A stretch of DNA of 64,000 bases from Streptomyces sp. SW4 (GCA_003248315.1 QKWM01000004.1:3097001-3161000); one strand, 5' to 3'; shown: positions 51,404-61,628, counted from the stretch's first letter. The notes: generated by a model not told the origin, from the letters alone. Translations and numbers: made by a program.

Positions 51404-52842
51404 CTACACCACCGCCTCCACCGCCGGCAGCGCCCCCGTGCGGGCCGCCTCCGCGTACCACCGGGCGCTCGACTTCGGGATCCGCTCCAGCGTCGCGTAG
51501 TCGACGTACACCGCGCCGAAGCGCTTGCCGTAGCCGTACGCCCACTCGAAGTTGTCCATCAGGGACCACAGGTAGTAGCCGCGCACATCGGCGCCGTCGG
51601 CGATGGCCCGGTGCACCTCCGACAGGTGGCTGTGCAGGTAGGCGATGCGCTCGGGGTCGTGCACCCTGCCGTCCGGGTCCGGCTTGTCGTCGTAGGCGGC
51701 GCCGTTCTCGGTGATGTACAGGGGCAGGCCCGGGGCCTCGCGGGTGTACCGCATGATCAGCTCGTGCAGGCCGGACGGGTCGATCGTCCAGCCCATCTCG
51801 GTGCGCTCGCCCGGGGTCTGATGGAACGCCACGTCCTCCGCGCCCGGCCACGGCGAGTGGTCGCTCGCCCCGTGGCCGTCGGCGCGCGGACCGCGGGCGT
51901 CCGCGTCCCCGGCCGAGACCAGGGCCGGCGTGTAGTAGTTCAGGCCGAGCGCGTCCAGCGGCTGGTGGATGGAGACCAGGTCGCCGTCGTGGACGAACGC
52001 CCAGTCGGTGAGCGAGGCCGTCGCCTCCGTCAGGGACTGCGGGTAGGCGCCGTGCAGCAGCGGGCCGTGGAAGACGCCGTTGGCCAGGTCGTCGATGCGC
52101 CGGGCCGCGGCGAGGTCCTCCGGGCGCTGCGAGAGCGGACGCACCACCGAGGAGTTGAGGCTGAGCGCCACGGTGTTGCGGGCCGGCATCGCCGAGCGCA
52201 GCGCCGCCGCGCCCAGCCCGTGGGCCAGGTTCAGATGGTGGGCGGCGCGCAGGGCGGCCACCGGGTCGGTGCGGCCGGGGGCGTGGACCCGGAGCCGTAG
52301 CCCAGGAAGGCGCTGCACCAGGGCTCGTTGAGCGTGATCCACTGCTCCACGCGGTCGCCGAGCGCCTCCCCGACGAGCTGCGCGTACTCCGCGAACCGGT
52401 AGGCGGTGTCCCGCGCGGGCCAGCCGCCCGCGTCCTCCAGCTCCTGCGGCAGGTCCCAGTGGTAGAGGGTGACGGCCGGCCTGATCCCGGCGGCCAGCAG
52501 TTCGTCGACCAGGCGCCGGTAGAAGTCCAGCCCGCGCTGGACGGCGGGCCCCCGGCCGGTGGGCTGCACGCGGGGCCAGGAGACGGAGAAGCGGTAGGCG
52601 TTCAGGCCCAGCTCCGCCATCAACGCCACGTCCTCGCGGTAGCGGTGGTAGTGGTCGACAGCGATGTCACCGTTCTCGCCGCCGGCCGTCTTGCCCGGGG
52701 TGTGGCTGAAGGTGTCCCAGATCGACGGCGTACGGCCGTCCTCCCGCACCGCGCCCTCGATCTGGTAGGCCGACGTCGCGGCGCCCCAGAGGAAGGCGGG
52801 CGGAAAGGTCGCCGGGGACACCGGCGTTGCGGACTCAGGCAT
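51404..52842 (-). CDS. bglC: GH1 beta-glucosidase BglC (one frameshift)
   Basis: About 479 residues. Acid/base Glu in ITLNEPWCSAF and nucleophile Glu in LPLYITENGAAYDD; N-terminal FPPAFLWGAATSAYQIEGAV is the GH1 signature, and YYLWSLMDNFEWAYGY closes the barrel. No signal peptide, so it hydrolyses imported cellobiose and cellotriose in the cytosol. One base is missing near 52298. A degenerate CebR box touches its start codon. Last gene of the ceb operon. Confidence 0.93.
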
Positions 52843-52855
52843 GGAAGCGCTCCAA
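52842..52855. promoter_or_regulatory. Degenerate CebR box at the bglC start
   Basis: TGGAAGCGCTCCAA matches the CebR operator TGGGAGCGCTCCCA at 12 of 14 positions and begins on the bglC start codon. Suggests separate repression of bglC. Confidence 0.6.
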
Positions 52856-52982
52856 TGGAGGTCGTGAAGACCGACGGGCCACGGGGCACCGGCGGCACAG
52901 GAGGGGAAGGAGGAAGTGGGGGGAGAGGAGGGGGACGTGAGGGGGCCGGGGCGACGGCGGCCCGGCCCCCGGGATCGGGACG

Positions 52983-53890
52983 TCAGCCCTTGACGGCGCC
53001 CTGCATGATGCCGCCCACGATCTGCTTGCCGAAGACCGCGAAGACGACCAGCAGCGGCAGCGTGCCGAGCAGCGCGCCCGCCATGATCAGGGCCTGGTCG
53101 GGGGTGTAGCCGCGGCCCAGCCCCGCCACCGCGACCTGCACGGTGGGGTTGCCGTTCTGCGTCAGCACCAGGAACGGCCACAGGAAGTCGTTCCAGACCT
53201 GGACGAACGTCAGCATGCCCAGCACCGCCATCGCGGGCCGCGCCGCCGGGAACACCACGTGCCACACCACGCGCCAGCTGCTCGCGCCGTCCACCCGCGC
53301 GGCCTCGATGATCTCGTCGGGCAGGGCCTGGAGCAGGTACTGCCGCATGAAGAACACCCCGAAGGCGCTCACCAGCGACGGGAGGATCACCGCCTGGAGC
53401 TGGTCGGTCCAGTCCAGCTCGGCGACCATCATGTACAGCGGGATGACGCTCAGCTGGGGCGGCACCATCATCGTGCCGACCACGATCAGCATCAGCGCGC
53501 CCCGCCCCCGGAACCGCAGCTTGGCGAAGGCGAACCCGGCGATCGTCGACAGGAAGACGATGGTGAGCGACGAGACGCCCGCCACGACGGTGGTGTTGAG
53601 GAACGCCTCGCCCAGGTTGGCGTCGGTCCAGGCGACCTCCAGCTTGTCGAACAGGTTGGCGCCGAACCAGAACGGCGGCGGGTTCTGCGCGAGGCGCTGG
53701 TTGTCGCGGGACGCCGCGATCGCCGTCCACACCAGCGGGAACAGCGAGCCGACGGTGAACAGGGCGAGGATGACGTAGGCGATCGGCCCGGCGTGCAGCT
53801 GACCGCCCGCGCGGGCCGCCTTCGGGCGCCGGGTCCGCCTCGGCGGCGGGGCGCCGGTTCGGCCGGGGGTTTCGTCAGGGTCGTCGTCAC
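52983..53890 (-). CDS. cebG: Cellobiose/cellotriose ABC transporter permease CebG (one frameshift)
   Basis: About 302 residues. GTG start after AAGGAGA. Sugar-type (MalG) permease with six membrane helices and EAA loop (LPDEIIEAARVDGASSWRVVWHVVFPAARPAM). The N-terminus is broken near 53825; healed it continues into the first helix (IAYVILALFTVGSLFPL). Ends IVGGIMQGAVKG. Confidence 0.92.
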
Positions 53891-53902
53891 GGCCGGTTCT
53901 CC

Positions 53903-54925
53903 TTAACTACTGGCGCGCAGCCGGCGCGAGATGACGTAGTTGACGATCCCGATCACGATGAGGATCAGGAACATCGTCCAGGCGATCGCGGAGGCGCGGC
54001 CCAGGTGCTGGTTGACCCAGCCCTGCTCGTACAGGTACAGGCCGAGCGTCTGGAACTGGTGCTGGGAGCCGCCGGAGGCGCCCTTGTTGGCGTCGAACAG
54101 CAGCGGCTCGCCGAACAGCTGCGAGGCGCCGATGGTCGAGACGACGACGGTGAACAGGATCGTCGGGCGCAGCGCGGGCAGGGTGACGTGGAAGAACTGC
54201 TGCCAGCGGTTGGCGCCGTCCAGCGCGGCCGACTCGTACAGGTCCTGCGGGATCGCCTGCATCGCCGCCAGGTAGATCAGCGCGTTGTAGCCGGTCCAGC
54301 GCCAGATGACGATGGAGGAGACGGCGATCTGGGAGGCCCAGTGGTCGTTCTGCCAGTCGACGGCGTCGATCCCGACGAGCCCCAGCGCCCAGTTGATCAT
54401 CCCGTAGTCGCGTCCGAAGAGCAGGACGAAGACCAGGGAGGCGGCGGCGATCGAGGTCGCGTACGGCGCGAGCATGATCACGCGGTAGAAGGTCGACCCG
54501 CGCAGCTTGTAGTTGAGGATGTGGGCCAGGCCCATCGCCATCAGCAGCTGCGGCACCGTGGAGATGATGCCGATGGTCAGCGTGTTCCGCGCCGCGTTCC
54601 AGAAGAACTCGTCGTCGAAGATCCGGGTGAAGTTGCGCAGGCCCACCCATTCCATGTCCGTCGGCGCGGTCAGCTCCACCTGGTGCAGCGACGCCCATCC
54701 CGTGTACAGCAGCGGGAACAGGCCGAAGGCGAGGAAGAGCAGGAAGAACGGCGAGACGAACGCGTACGGGCTCCAGCGCATGTCGCGCTGCCAGCGGCGG
54801 GAGAGCCTGGCCCGCCTGCGCGCCGCCTCGGGCGACGGGGTACCGGCCGGGGGACGGCCCGGGGCCGCGCCCCCCTCCTTCACGGGGGGCGCGGCGGTGT
54901 CGTGCCTGGCTGCCATGCCGGTCAC
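53903..54925 (-). CDS. cebF: Cellobiose/cellotriose ABC transporter permease CebF
   Basis: Intact, 340 residues. GTG start overlaps the cebE stop (GTGA); an ATG three codons later is an alternative. MalF-type permease with six helices, first at WSPYAFVSPFFLLFLAFGLFP, and EAA loop (IPQDLYESAALDGANRWQQFFHVTLPALRP). Lies 12 bases before cebG. Works with CebE and CebG and, in Streptomyces, with the shared ATPase MsiK encoded elsewhere; no ATPase gene is present here. Confidence 0.94.
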   Translation of the reverse strand: MTGMAARHDTAAPPVKEGGAAPGRPPAGTPSPEAARRRARLSRRWQRDMRWSPYAFVSPFFLLFLAFGLFPLLYTGWASLHQVELTAPTDMEWVGLRNFTRIFDDEFFWNAARNTLTIGIISTVPQLLMAMGLAHILNYKLRGSTFYRVIMLAPYATSIAAASLVFVLLFGRDYGMINWALGLVGIDAVDWQNDHWASQIAVSSIVIWRWTGYNALIYLAAMQAIPQDLYESAALDGANRWQQFFHVTLPALRPTILFTVVVSTIGASQLFGEPLLFDANKGASGGSQHQFQTLGLYLYEQGWVNQHLGRASAIAWTMFLILIVIGIVNYVISRRLRASS

Positions 54926-56240
54926 TGGTCCAGGTTGTTGTCGATGGTCTTCACGGCGTTGTCCCAGGCCTCCTCGGGCGACTTGCCCTGGGCGACGAGG
55001 ATGACGCCGTTGTCGGTCAGGCCCTGCTGGATGATCTGGTCCTTCGCGCCGATGATCTGGACCGGGCTGCTCTTGGCGGCCTCCGCGAAGATCTGGCCGA
55101 TGGGCGTGTCACCGGTCATCTCGTTGCGGGCGTCCTTGACGGCGGGCAGGTCGTAGGCGGTCTGCGCGCTCGGGAAGCTGCCCTGCACGGCGAACAGCTT
55201 GGCCTGCTGCTCGGGCGCGGTCAGCCAGGCGGCGAGCTTCGCCGCCTCCTCGACGTTCTTGCCGGACTTGGGCACCGCCAGGAAGGAGCCGCCCCAGTTG
55301 CCGGCCTTCGGCGCCGTGGCCACGTCCCACTTGCCGGCCGCCTCCGGCTTCGACTTGCCCTTGAGGTAGCCGAGCATCCACGGCGGGCAGGACATCGCGG
55401 CGAACTTGCTGTTGGCGATCGTGGTGTCCCAGGCCGGCTGGAACTGCGTCTGGTTGCCGACCAGTCCGTCCTCGGCGGCCTGCGCGGTCAGGTCGAACGC
55501 CTTCTTCACGGCGGGGTTCGTCTTGTAGACGACCTTGCCGGAGGCGTCGTAGAAGCGCTTCTCCTCACTGCTGAGGACGGCGTTGAGCAGACCACCGGGG
55601 AGTCGAGGAAGGTCGTGCCCTCGGGGGCGTTCTTCTGGTAGTCCCGGCCGACCTCGACGAACTTGTCCCAGCTGCCCGCCCAGAGCTTGCCGACCTCCTC
55701 GCGGTCGGTGGGCAGTCCGGCCTTCTCGAACATGTCCTTGCGGTAGCAGACGGCCATCGGGCCGACGTCGGTGCCCAGGCCGACGGTCCGGCCGTCCTCG
55801 GTGGTGGCCTGCTTCCACTTCCAGTCCAGGAAGTCGCTCTCCTTGCCGTACTCGGACAGGTCGACGAGCTTGTCGGCCTGGGTCTGCACGACCTCGGCGA
55901 TGTTGCCGACCTCGACGCCCTGGATGTCCTGCAGGCCGCTGTTGGTGGTGAGGTGGTTGACCAGGGCGGGGTAGTAGTTCTCGTTGCGCTCGACGACCGT
56001 CTGCTGGATGTCGATGTCCGGGTGGAGCTTCTCGTACTCCTTGTAGAGGCCGGCCTCCTCGAATCCGAAGGCGCCGAACAGCCCGAGGGTGATCTTGGTC
56101 TTGCCGCTGCCGCCGCCCGACGACGAGCCGGCCTCGTCGCCGCCGTCGTCGGCACAGCCGGCCAGCAGCCCGGCGCCCAGCGTCGCGACGGCCGCGAGGA
56201 CCAGCGCCTTGCGGGCGGTCGGGATACGTGCTGCTCGCAT
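54922..56240 (-). CDS. cebE: Cellobiose/cellotriose-binding lipoprotein CebE (one frameshift)
   Basis: About 440 residues. Signal peptide with lipobox LLAGCADD, then a Ser/Gly linker and an extracellular solute-binding fold: KITLGLFGAFGFEEAGLYKEYE, NHLTTNSGLQDIQGVEVGNIAEV, WAGSWDKFVEVG, MSCPPWMLGYLKGKS and NWGGSFLAVPKSGKN. One C is missing near 55598 (healed as SPGGLLNAVLSSEEK). First gene of the operon, under a perfect CebR box 140 bases upstream. Imports the cello-oligosaccharides that in pathogenic relatives trigger virulence. Confidence 0.95.
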
Positions 56241-56379
56241 TGCGTCCTCCTGTTGCCCTGACGTGCCGACCCCCCGGCCAACTGCATGGTTGGGCCCGTT
56301 GCTTCATCTTCGTCCGTCGCTGCGGCTCGGGCGGGGAACGTGCGGGTGTGTACGTGCGGGATGTGTACGTGCGCAGTAG

Positions 56380-56397
56380 TGTGGGAGCGCTCCCACA
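56380..56397. promoter_or_regulatory. Perfect CebR operator upstream of cebE
   Basis: TGTGGGAGCGCTCCCACA, an 18-bp perfect palindrome containing the 14-bp CebR consensus TGGGAGCGCTCCCA. It lies between divergent cebE and cebR. CebR leaves it when cellobiose or cellotriose binds. Confidence 0.92.
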
Positions 56398-56615
56398 TGT
56401 GATGTGTTGAAGAGTCGTCGGTCCGGGCGGGGGTGTCAAGACACCGGACACGCAGACGTGGCTTCGGTTATCGGCCTGTTAACCGGGCGCCGCGAGCGCT
56501 ACCCGGCTCCTGCGGCCGCGCGGGCGGCGCCCCCGGGGCCGGTCGCGGCGGCCGGCCGGCCTGTTAAATTCCAGGCCAGCCGCAGAGTGCGGGTTCTCGA
56601 CGGGAGGCGAAGCCC

Positions 56616-57670
56616 ATGGCAAGCCACGGAACGCGCGGGCGGAGCGGTGGTCGGCCCACGCTCGAACAGGTGGCGGCACGCGCCGGCGTCGGCCGCGGCA
56701 CGGTCTCCCGGGTGATCAACGGCTCGCCCCGGGTCAGCGAGGCGACGCGGGCGGCCGTGGAGGCGGCCGTCGCGGAACTGGGGTACGTCCCGAACACCGC
56801 GGCCCGCGCTCTGGCCGCCAACCGCACGGACGCCATCGCGCTCGTCGTCCCCGAGCCGGAGACCCGGTTCTTCGCCGAGCCGTACTTCTCGGACATCCTC
56901 AAGGGCGTCGGTTCGGAGCTGTCCGAGACCGAGATGCAGTTGCTGCTGATCTTCGCGGGCGGCGACCGGGAGCGGCAGCGGCTCGCCCAGTACCTGGCCG
57001 CGCACCGGGTGGACGGCGTCCTGCTGGTCTCGGTGCACGCCGACGACCCGCTGCCCGACATGCTGGCCCAGCTGGAGATCCCCGCGGTGATCAGCGGTCC
57101 GCGCTCCGCCGGGGAGACGCTGGCGTCGGTGGACTCCGACAACTACGGCGGCGCCCGCTCGGCCGTCGAGCACCTGGTGTCCCGGGGCGGCGCCGGATAG
57201 CCCACATCACCGGCCGCCTCGACGTGTACGGCGCCCAGCGGCGCATCGACGGCTACCGCGACGCCCTGGCGGACGCGGGCCGGGAGGTGGACGAGGGGCT
57301 GATCGAGGCGGGGGACTTCACCGAGGAGGGGGGCCGCCGCGCGATGGCGGCGCTGCTCGAACGGCACCCCGGCCTGGACGCGGTCTTCGCCGCCTCGGAC
57401 GTCACCGCGGCGGGCGCCCGGCAGGTGCTGCGCGAGGCCGGCCGCCGGATCCCGGACGACGTGGCGCTGGTCGGCTACGACGACTCGGCGATCGCCCGCC
57501 ACATGGACCCGCCGCTGTCGAGCGTGCGCCAGCCCATAGAGGAGATGGGGCGGGCGATGATCGACCTGCTGCTGACGGAGATCGCCGACCGCCGGCCGGC
57601 CGCGTCGCGCGGACCGGACCGGCAGCACGTGGTGCTGCCCACGGAACTGGTGGCCCGTACGTCGTCGTGA
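56616..57670 (+). CDS. cebR: LacI-family cellobiose repressor CebR (one frameshift)
   Basis: About 351 residues. N-terminal LacI helix-turn-helix: TLEQVAARAGVGRGTVSRVINGSPRVSEATR with hinge ALAANRTDAIALVVPEP. The sugar-binding domain follows, with VDGVLLVSVHADDP, DSDNYGGARSAVEHLV and DVALVGYDDSAIARHMDPPLSSVRQP. One base is missing near 57192 (GGRRIAHITGRLDV). Transcribed divergently from the cebEFG-bglC operon it represses. Confidence 0.94.
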
Positions 57671-57720
57671 TCGGCGGGCCGGGAAGGGCGGGCCCCGCGC
57701 TCCGGGGCGGAACGCGAAAA

Positions 57721-57754
57721 CAGCCGGTGGCCTTGCACGCAAGGCCACCGGCTG
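57721..57754. terminator. Bidirectional terminator between cebR and tRNA-His
   Basis: A perfect 14-bp stem (57721-57734 with 57741-57754) with a 6-base loop. On the minus strand it is followed by TTTT, so it suits the tRNA-His transcript as well as cebR. Confidence 0.9.
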
Positions 57755-57763
57755 TTCACTCAG

Positions 57764-57837
57764 GGTGAGTGACGGGACTTGAACCCGCGACTTCCTGGAC
57801 CACAACCAGGTGCTCTACCAGCTGAGCTACACCCACC
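57764..57837 (-). tRNA. tRNA-His (GUG)
   Basis: Cloverleaf with acceptor GTGGGTG/CACTCAC, an extra 5' G facing discriminator C as required for histidine identity, D-arm GCTC/GAGC, anticodon loop with GTG, and TTCAAGT T-loop. CCA is not encoded. Confidence 0.96.
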
Positions 57838-57960
57838 ACGACCGGTGCCCGGAACCTCTGACGAGGTGTTCCGTGGGTTTCCCCGACCGGCCGAGAAAAA
57901 GTGTACAGGGTCCGAAGGGGTGCTCGCGCACGTCTTACGCGGTGCCCCGTCCGGAGCCGT

Positions 57961-58563
57961 TCAGTGGGCGGGCAGGACGTGCTTGGCGGCGATCGCCTTG
58001 GCGGTCTCCGAGTCGGGGCCGGGCTGCGGGACGAAGACGGCCTCGCGGTAGTAGCGCAGCTCGGCGATGGACTCGCGGATGTCGGCGAGCGCGCGGTGGT
58101 TGCCGTTCTTCTCCGGGCTGTTGAAGTAGGCCCGCGGGTACCAGCGGCGGGCCAGCTCCTTGATGGAGGACACGTCGACGATGCGGTAGTGGAGGTAGTC
58201 CTCCAGCGTCGGCATGTCCCGCAGGAGGAAGCCGCGGTCGGTGCCGACGGAGTTGCCGCACAGCGGGGCCTTGCCGGGTTCCTTGACGTACTCCTTGATG
58301 TACGCCAGGACCTGCTCCTCGGCGTCGGCCAGGGTCGTGCCGTTCGGCAGCTCGGCGAGCAGGCCGGACGCGGTGTGCATCTGACGCACCACCTCCGGCA
58401 TCGTCTCCAGGGCCCGCTCCGGCGGGCGGATGACGATGTCGATTCCCTCGCCGAGGATGTTCAGCTCGGAGTCGGTGACGAGGGCGGCCACCTCGATGAG
58501 AGCGTCGTCGGACAGCGAGAGGCCGGTCATCTCGCAGTCGATCCACACCATGCGATCGTTCAT
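57961..58563 (-). CDS. orn: Oligoribonuclease
   Basis: Intact, 200 residues. DEDDh exonuclease motifs: VWIDCEMTGL (Exo I), LCGNSVGTDRGFLLRDMP (Exo II), NHRALADIRESI (Exo III with His). Degrades di- to penta-ribonucleotides, including pGpG, the last step of c-di-GMP breakdown, and so is linked functionally to cdgA in this window. In S. coelicolor orn lies beside adpA, as here, and is needed for normal growth and sporulation. Confidence 0.97.
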   Translation of the reverse strand: MNDRMVWIDCEMTGLSLSDDALIEVAALVTDSELNILGEGIDIVIRPPERALETMPEVVRQMHTASGLLAELPNGTTLADAEEQVLAYIKEYVKEPGKAPLCGNSVGTDRGFLLRDMPTLEDYLHYRIVDVSSIKELARRWYPRAYFNSPEKNGNHRALADIRESIAELRYYREAVFVPQPGPDSETAKAIAAKHVLPAH

Positions 58564-58636
58564 GCGAACACTGTATGCCGGGGCTCCGTCCCCGGTTCCC
58601 CGCCGTTCCTCGCCCCCGCCGCCCTTCCCGTTCCCG

Positions 58637-58826
58637 ACCCGGGGCTCCGCCCCGCACCCCGCTCCTCAAACGCCGGAGGGCTGGTTAACCGGGGGCTCCA
58701 CCCCGCACCCCCGCTCCTCAAGCGCCGGAGGGGCTGATTGATCGGGGGCTCCGCCCCGGGCCCCGCTCCTCGAGCGCCGGAGGGCCGGAGAAACCAGCCC
58801 GTCCGGCGATTGAGGACGAGGCCGTT
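58637..58826. repeat. Streptomyces extragenic palindromic-type repeats between orn and adpA
   Basis: Three direct copies of about 50 bases (starting near 58639, 58690 and 58743), each with ggggctcc-ccccg and cgctcctc-cgccggaggg elements, followed by an inverted relative (58794-58826, ccagcccgtccggcgattgagga). Similar units are scattered between genes in many Streptomyces genomes. Confidence 0.8.
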
Positions 58827-58867
58827 CAGGCCGAAGCGGGGGCCGGGGGCGGCAGCCCCGGGGCTGG

Positions 58868-60121
58868 TCAGGTGCCGCTGCGCTGGCCCGGCAGGCTGGC
58901 GCGGGGCGGGGGACAGGAGTCCCGGTGCTCGCGGCCGTTGTCCGACCCCGCCGAGGCCGGCACCGGAGGCGCCGTACGGCGCGTCTGGTACGGAACCGGC
59001 TGGTCGGACGGCAGCGCCACGGGTGGCTGACCCTCGGCCGCAGCCGCGGACCGCCCGTTCCCGGAGCCTCCCGGCTCGGCCGGCTCCACGGAGCGCTCGC
59101 CCTGCGGCCGGCGGGCCCGGTAGGCGGCCCGGTACGCCGCCGGGGACGAGCCGAGCTGGCGCCGGAAGTGCCCGCGCAGCGCGACCGGCGAGCGGAACCC
59201 GCACCGGCCCGCGACCTCGTCGACCGAGTAGTCCGACGTCTCCAGCAGCCGCTGCGCCTGGAGCACCCGCTGGGTGATCAGCCACTGGAGAGGGGCCGAG
59301 CCCGTCAGCGAGCGGAAGCGGCGGTCGAAGGTGCGGCGGCTCATGTAGGCCCGTGCCGCCAGCGTCTCCACGTCGAACTGCTCGTGGAGGTGCTCCAGCG
59401 CCCAGGCGACGACCTCGGCGAGCGGGTCGGCGCCGATCTCCTCCGGTAAAGACCTGTCGAGGTAGCGCTCCTGGCCGCCGCTGCGGCGCGGGGGGACCAC
59501 GAGCCGGCGGGCGAGCGCCCCGGCCGCCTCGTTGCCGTGGTCGGTGCGCACGATGTGCAGGCACAGGTCGATGCCTGCGGCGGTGCCCGCCGAGGTCAGC
59601 ACGTCGCCGTCGTCGACGAACAGCTCCCGCGGGTCGACGTGGACCGACGGGTAGCGCTTGGCCAGCGTCGGCGCGTACATCCAGTGGGTGGTCGCGGGGC
59701 GGCCGTCCAGCAGGCCCGCCGCGGCGAGCACGAAGGCGCCGGTGCACAGCCCGACGATGCGGGCGCCCTCCTCGTGGGCCCGGCGCAGCGCGTCGAGCGC
59801 CTCCTGGGGCGGCGGCGAGGTGATCGAGCGCCAGGCCGGCACGACGACCGTCCCTGCGCGGGAGATCGCCTCCAGGCCGTGCGGCGCGGTGAGTTCCAGG
59901 CCCCCCGTGGTCCGCAGCGGGCCGTCCTCGCCGGCGCAGACCAGCAGTCGGTAGCGCGGCACGCCGGCGTCCTGGCGGTCGATCCCGAACACCGACAGCG
60001 GTATGGAACTCTCGAAGATGGGGCCGCCGCTGAACAGCAGCACCGCGACGATCTCCTTGCGGCGGCGTCCGGAGAGCTTCCGGGCCGCGGCTTCCGGCGC
60101 GGAGGTGGAGTCGTGGCTCAT
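58868..60121 (-). CDS. adpA: Developmental regulator AdpA (BldH), AraC family, TTA-containing
   Basis: Intact, 417 residues. N-terminal DJ-1/PfpI-like dimerisation domain (residues about 25-215: AVLLFSGGPIFESSIPLSVFGID and IVGLCTGAFVLAAAGLLDG). C-terminal AraC/XylS DNA-binding domain with two helix-turn-helices (DVETLAARAYMSRRTFDRRF and SVDEVAGRCGFRSPVALRGHF). Leucine codon 225 is TTA, so translation depends on the bldA tRNA. The tail is Pro/Ser-rich. AdpA is the central activator of aerial growth and secondary metabolism, and binds its own promoter; a matching site lies 130 bases upstream. Confidence 0.97.
   Translation of the reverse strand: MSHDSTSAPEAAARKLSGRRRKEIVAVLLFSGGPIFESSIPLSVFGIDRQDAGVPRYRLLVCAGEDGPLRTTGGLELTAPHGLEAISRAGTVVVPAWRSITSPPPQEALDALRRAHEEGARIVGLCTGAFVLAAAGLLDGRPATTHWMYAPTLAKRYPSVHVDPRELFVDDGDVLTSAGTAAGIDLCLHIVRTDHGNEAAGALARRLVVPPRRSGGQERYLDRSLPEEIGADPLAEVVAWALEHLHEQFDVETLAARAYMSRRTFDRRFRSLTGSAPLQWLITQRVLQAQRLLETSDYSVDEVAGRCGFRSPVALRGHFRRQLGSSPAAYRAAYRARRPQGERSVEPAEPGGSGNGRSAAAAEGQPPVALPSDQPVPYQTRRTAPPVPASAGSDNGREHRDSCPPPRASLPGQRSGT
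59447..59449 (-). promoter_or_regulatory. TTA (bldA-dependent) leucine codon in adpA
   Basis: The only TTA in adpA, in the sequence RSLPEE between the two domains, the position where Streptomyces adpA genes usually carry it. Efficient reading needs the bldA tRNA-Leu(UAA), made late in growth. Confidence 0.9.
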
Positions 60122-60250
60122 GGCTGCTAAGCCCCCTCGGTGGTCGCGGCTCCTCGGTTGTGTCGCTCCTGCACGTTTCCCCTCGGTCCTGCACGAGTCC
60201 CCCGCCGTAGACAGTCAAGATCGAATCTACTGTGTCCTGTCGCGCCCAGG

Positions 60251-60260
60251 TGGCCGGTTC
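60251..60260. promoter_or_regulatory. AdpA-binding consensus match upstream of adpA
   Basis: tggccggttc fits TGGCSNGWWY at all ten positions, 130 bases before the adpA start. Consistent with known autoregulation. The rest of 60122-60495 holds the adpA promoter and no gene I can support. Confidence 0.55.
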
Positions 60261-60495
60261 GGCACTTGGGACATTGTCGACATGGCAACTTGGCGTAAAG
60301 CATTCGATCACGAAGCGTTGCACTCCGGGGCGTCGCAGGGAAGTGCGCCTCGTGGCGGTGGCCAATCCACGTAGGGTGCGCAGGCCCCCGAGACCCTTTC
60401 CGTGCAGGTGGAACGGGGGATGGGGGTCGTTTCGGCGGGTGATACCCCCTCGGAGAAGTTGGCTGAAAAGAGACGGGATCGTGCGCAGAAACCGG

Positions 60496-60806
60496 TCAGC
60501 CGCCCGGTGTCTCCCGCCCGGCGTGGCGGCCGCCGGGCCGCGCGGCGCGGGTCGCGCACCGCTCCGACCAGCGCAGCAGCAGCCGGCAGGCGGCGGTGAC
60601 GGCGGCCAGGCCCAGGGCGGTGCCGACCGTGCCGGCGAGGGAGGCGCCGCACAGCAGGAGCACGACGGGGACGAGGAGGCAGCTGAAGGCGGCCCAGCGG
60701 ACCAGGTCGGTGACGTCGTCCCGGGGCCGCGGGCGTCCGGGGGCTCCGGGGTGCCGTCGGGCCCCGGGAGGGTCCTGGGCGGCTCGGTGCGGCGGGGTCC
60801 GGGCAT
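60496..60806 (-). CDS. Small two-helix membrane protein (one frameshift)
   Basis: About 103 residues with AGGGAGC before the ATG. A Pro-rich cytosolic N-terminus, then, after a lost base near 60738, DDVTDLVRWAAFSCLLVPVV and LLLCGASLAGTVGTALGLAAVTAACRLLL as two membrane helices, then a basic tail ending ETPGG. Upstream of adpA on the same strand but with its own likely terminator gap. Function unknown. Confidence 0.6.
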
Positions 60807-61100
60807 GTGCGCTCCCTGGGCTGGGTCACGGGGTTCAACGCCGTGCCGGGCCGTCGGTCACGAGGATGCGTCCGAAGGTTGAATCCTGTCTAAACCGCCT
60901 GTACAGCGCAGCAACCATTGCGTTACGGACGCACCCTCGTGCATGCTCCGGTGAACCCCGCGGCGGAGCGTCGCGGGATCTGGGCGAAGGAGGAGTGCCG
61001 CCGTACCCTTGGGGTATGGGGTTGGGAAGATGATTCCCGGACACAGCTCCGCCGCACACGGTCGTCCCACCCGTATAAGGATCACAACGCCGAGACAGCC

Positions 61101-61628
61101 ATGGCCGGTCACGAATTCTTCGAACCCGCGGACCGCAAGCGGCCCGTCGCCGACCCCACGGCGGCCGAGCCCCTGGCGGCGGAAGAGCCACGCCATGCGT
61201 GCGACCCCGCGTTCAAGCACGGGGTCGTCGTCGGCTTCGACGGCTCCACGTCCAGCGAGCGCGCCCTGGCGTACGCCATCGGCATGGCGCGGCGTCTGGC
61301 GTCGGGCCTGATCATCGTCCACGTCGCCAACCGGCTGCCCACCACGGTGTGGGCCGGCTGCGAGCCGCCGGTCTTCGTCGACGTGCCGGATCACCGCACC
61401 GAGGTGCTGGGGCTGGAGCTGGCCTGTGCGGACTACCTCGCCGAGGTGCCGTGGATCCTGGTCGAGCGCGGCGGTGACATCTGCCACGAACTCGAAGAGG
61501 TGGGGCGCGAGTACGAGGCCGACGCGATCGTCGTCGGCTCCACGCACGGCATCGTGGGCCGTATCTTCGGCTCGGTCGCCGGGCGGCTCGCCAAGCGGGC
61601 GCAGCGGCCCGTCGTCGTCATTCCCTGA
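61101..61628 (+). CDS. Universal stress protein
   Basis: Intact, 175 residues. UspA fold: VVVGFDGSTSSERALAYAIG, then GLIIVHVANRLP, then ADAIVVGSTHGIVGRIFGSVAGRLAKRAQRPVVVIP, which contains the ATP-binding G-x2-G-x9-GS pattern. Single domain with a 35-residue polar N-terminal extension. A 290-base gap upstream should hold its promoter. Confidence 0.9.
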   Translation: MAGHEFFEPADRKRPVADPTAAEPLAAEEPRHACDPAFKHGVVVGFDGSTSSERALAYAIGMARRLASGLIIVHVANRLPTTVWAGCEPPVFVDVPDHRTEVLGLELACADYLAEVPWILVERGGDICHELEEVGREYEADAIVVGSTHGIVGRIFGSVAGRLAKRAQRPVVVIP

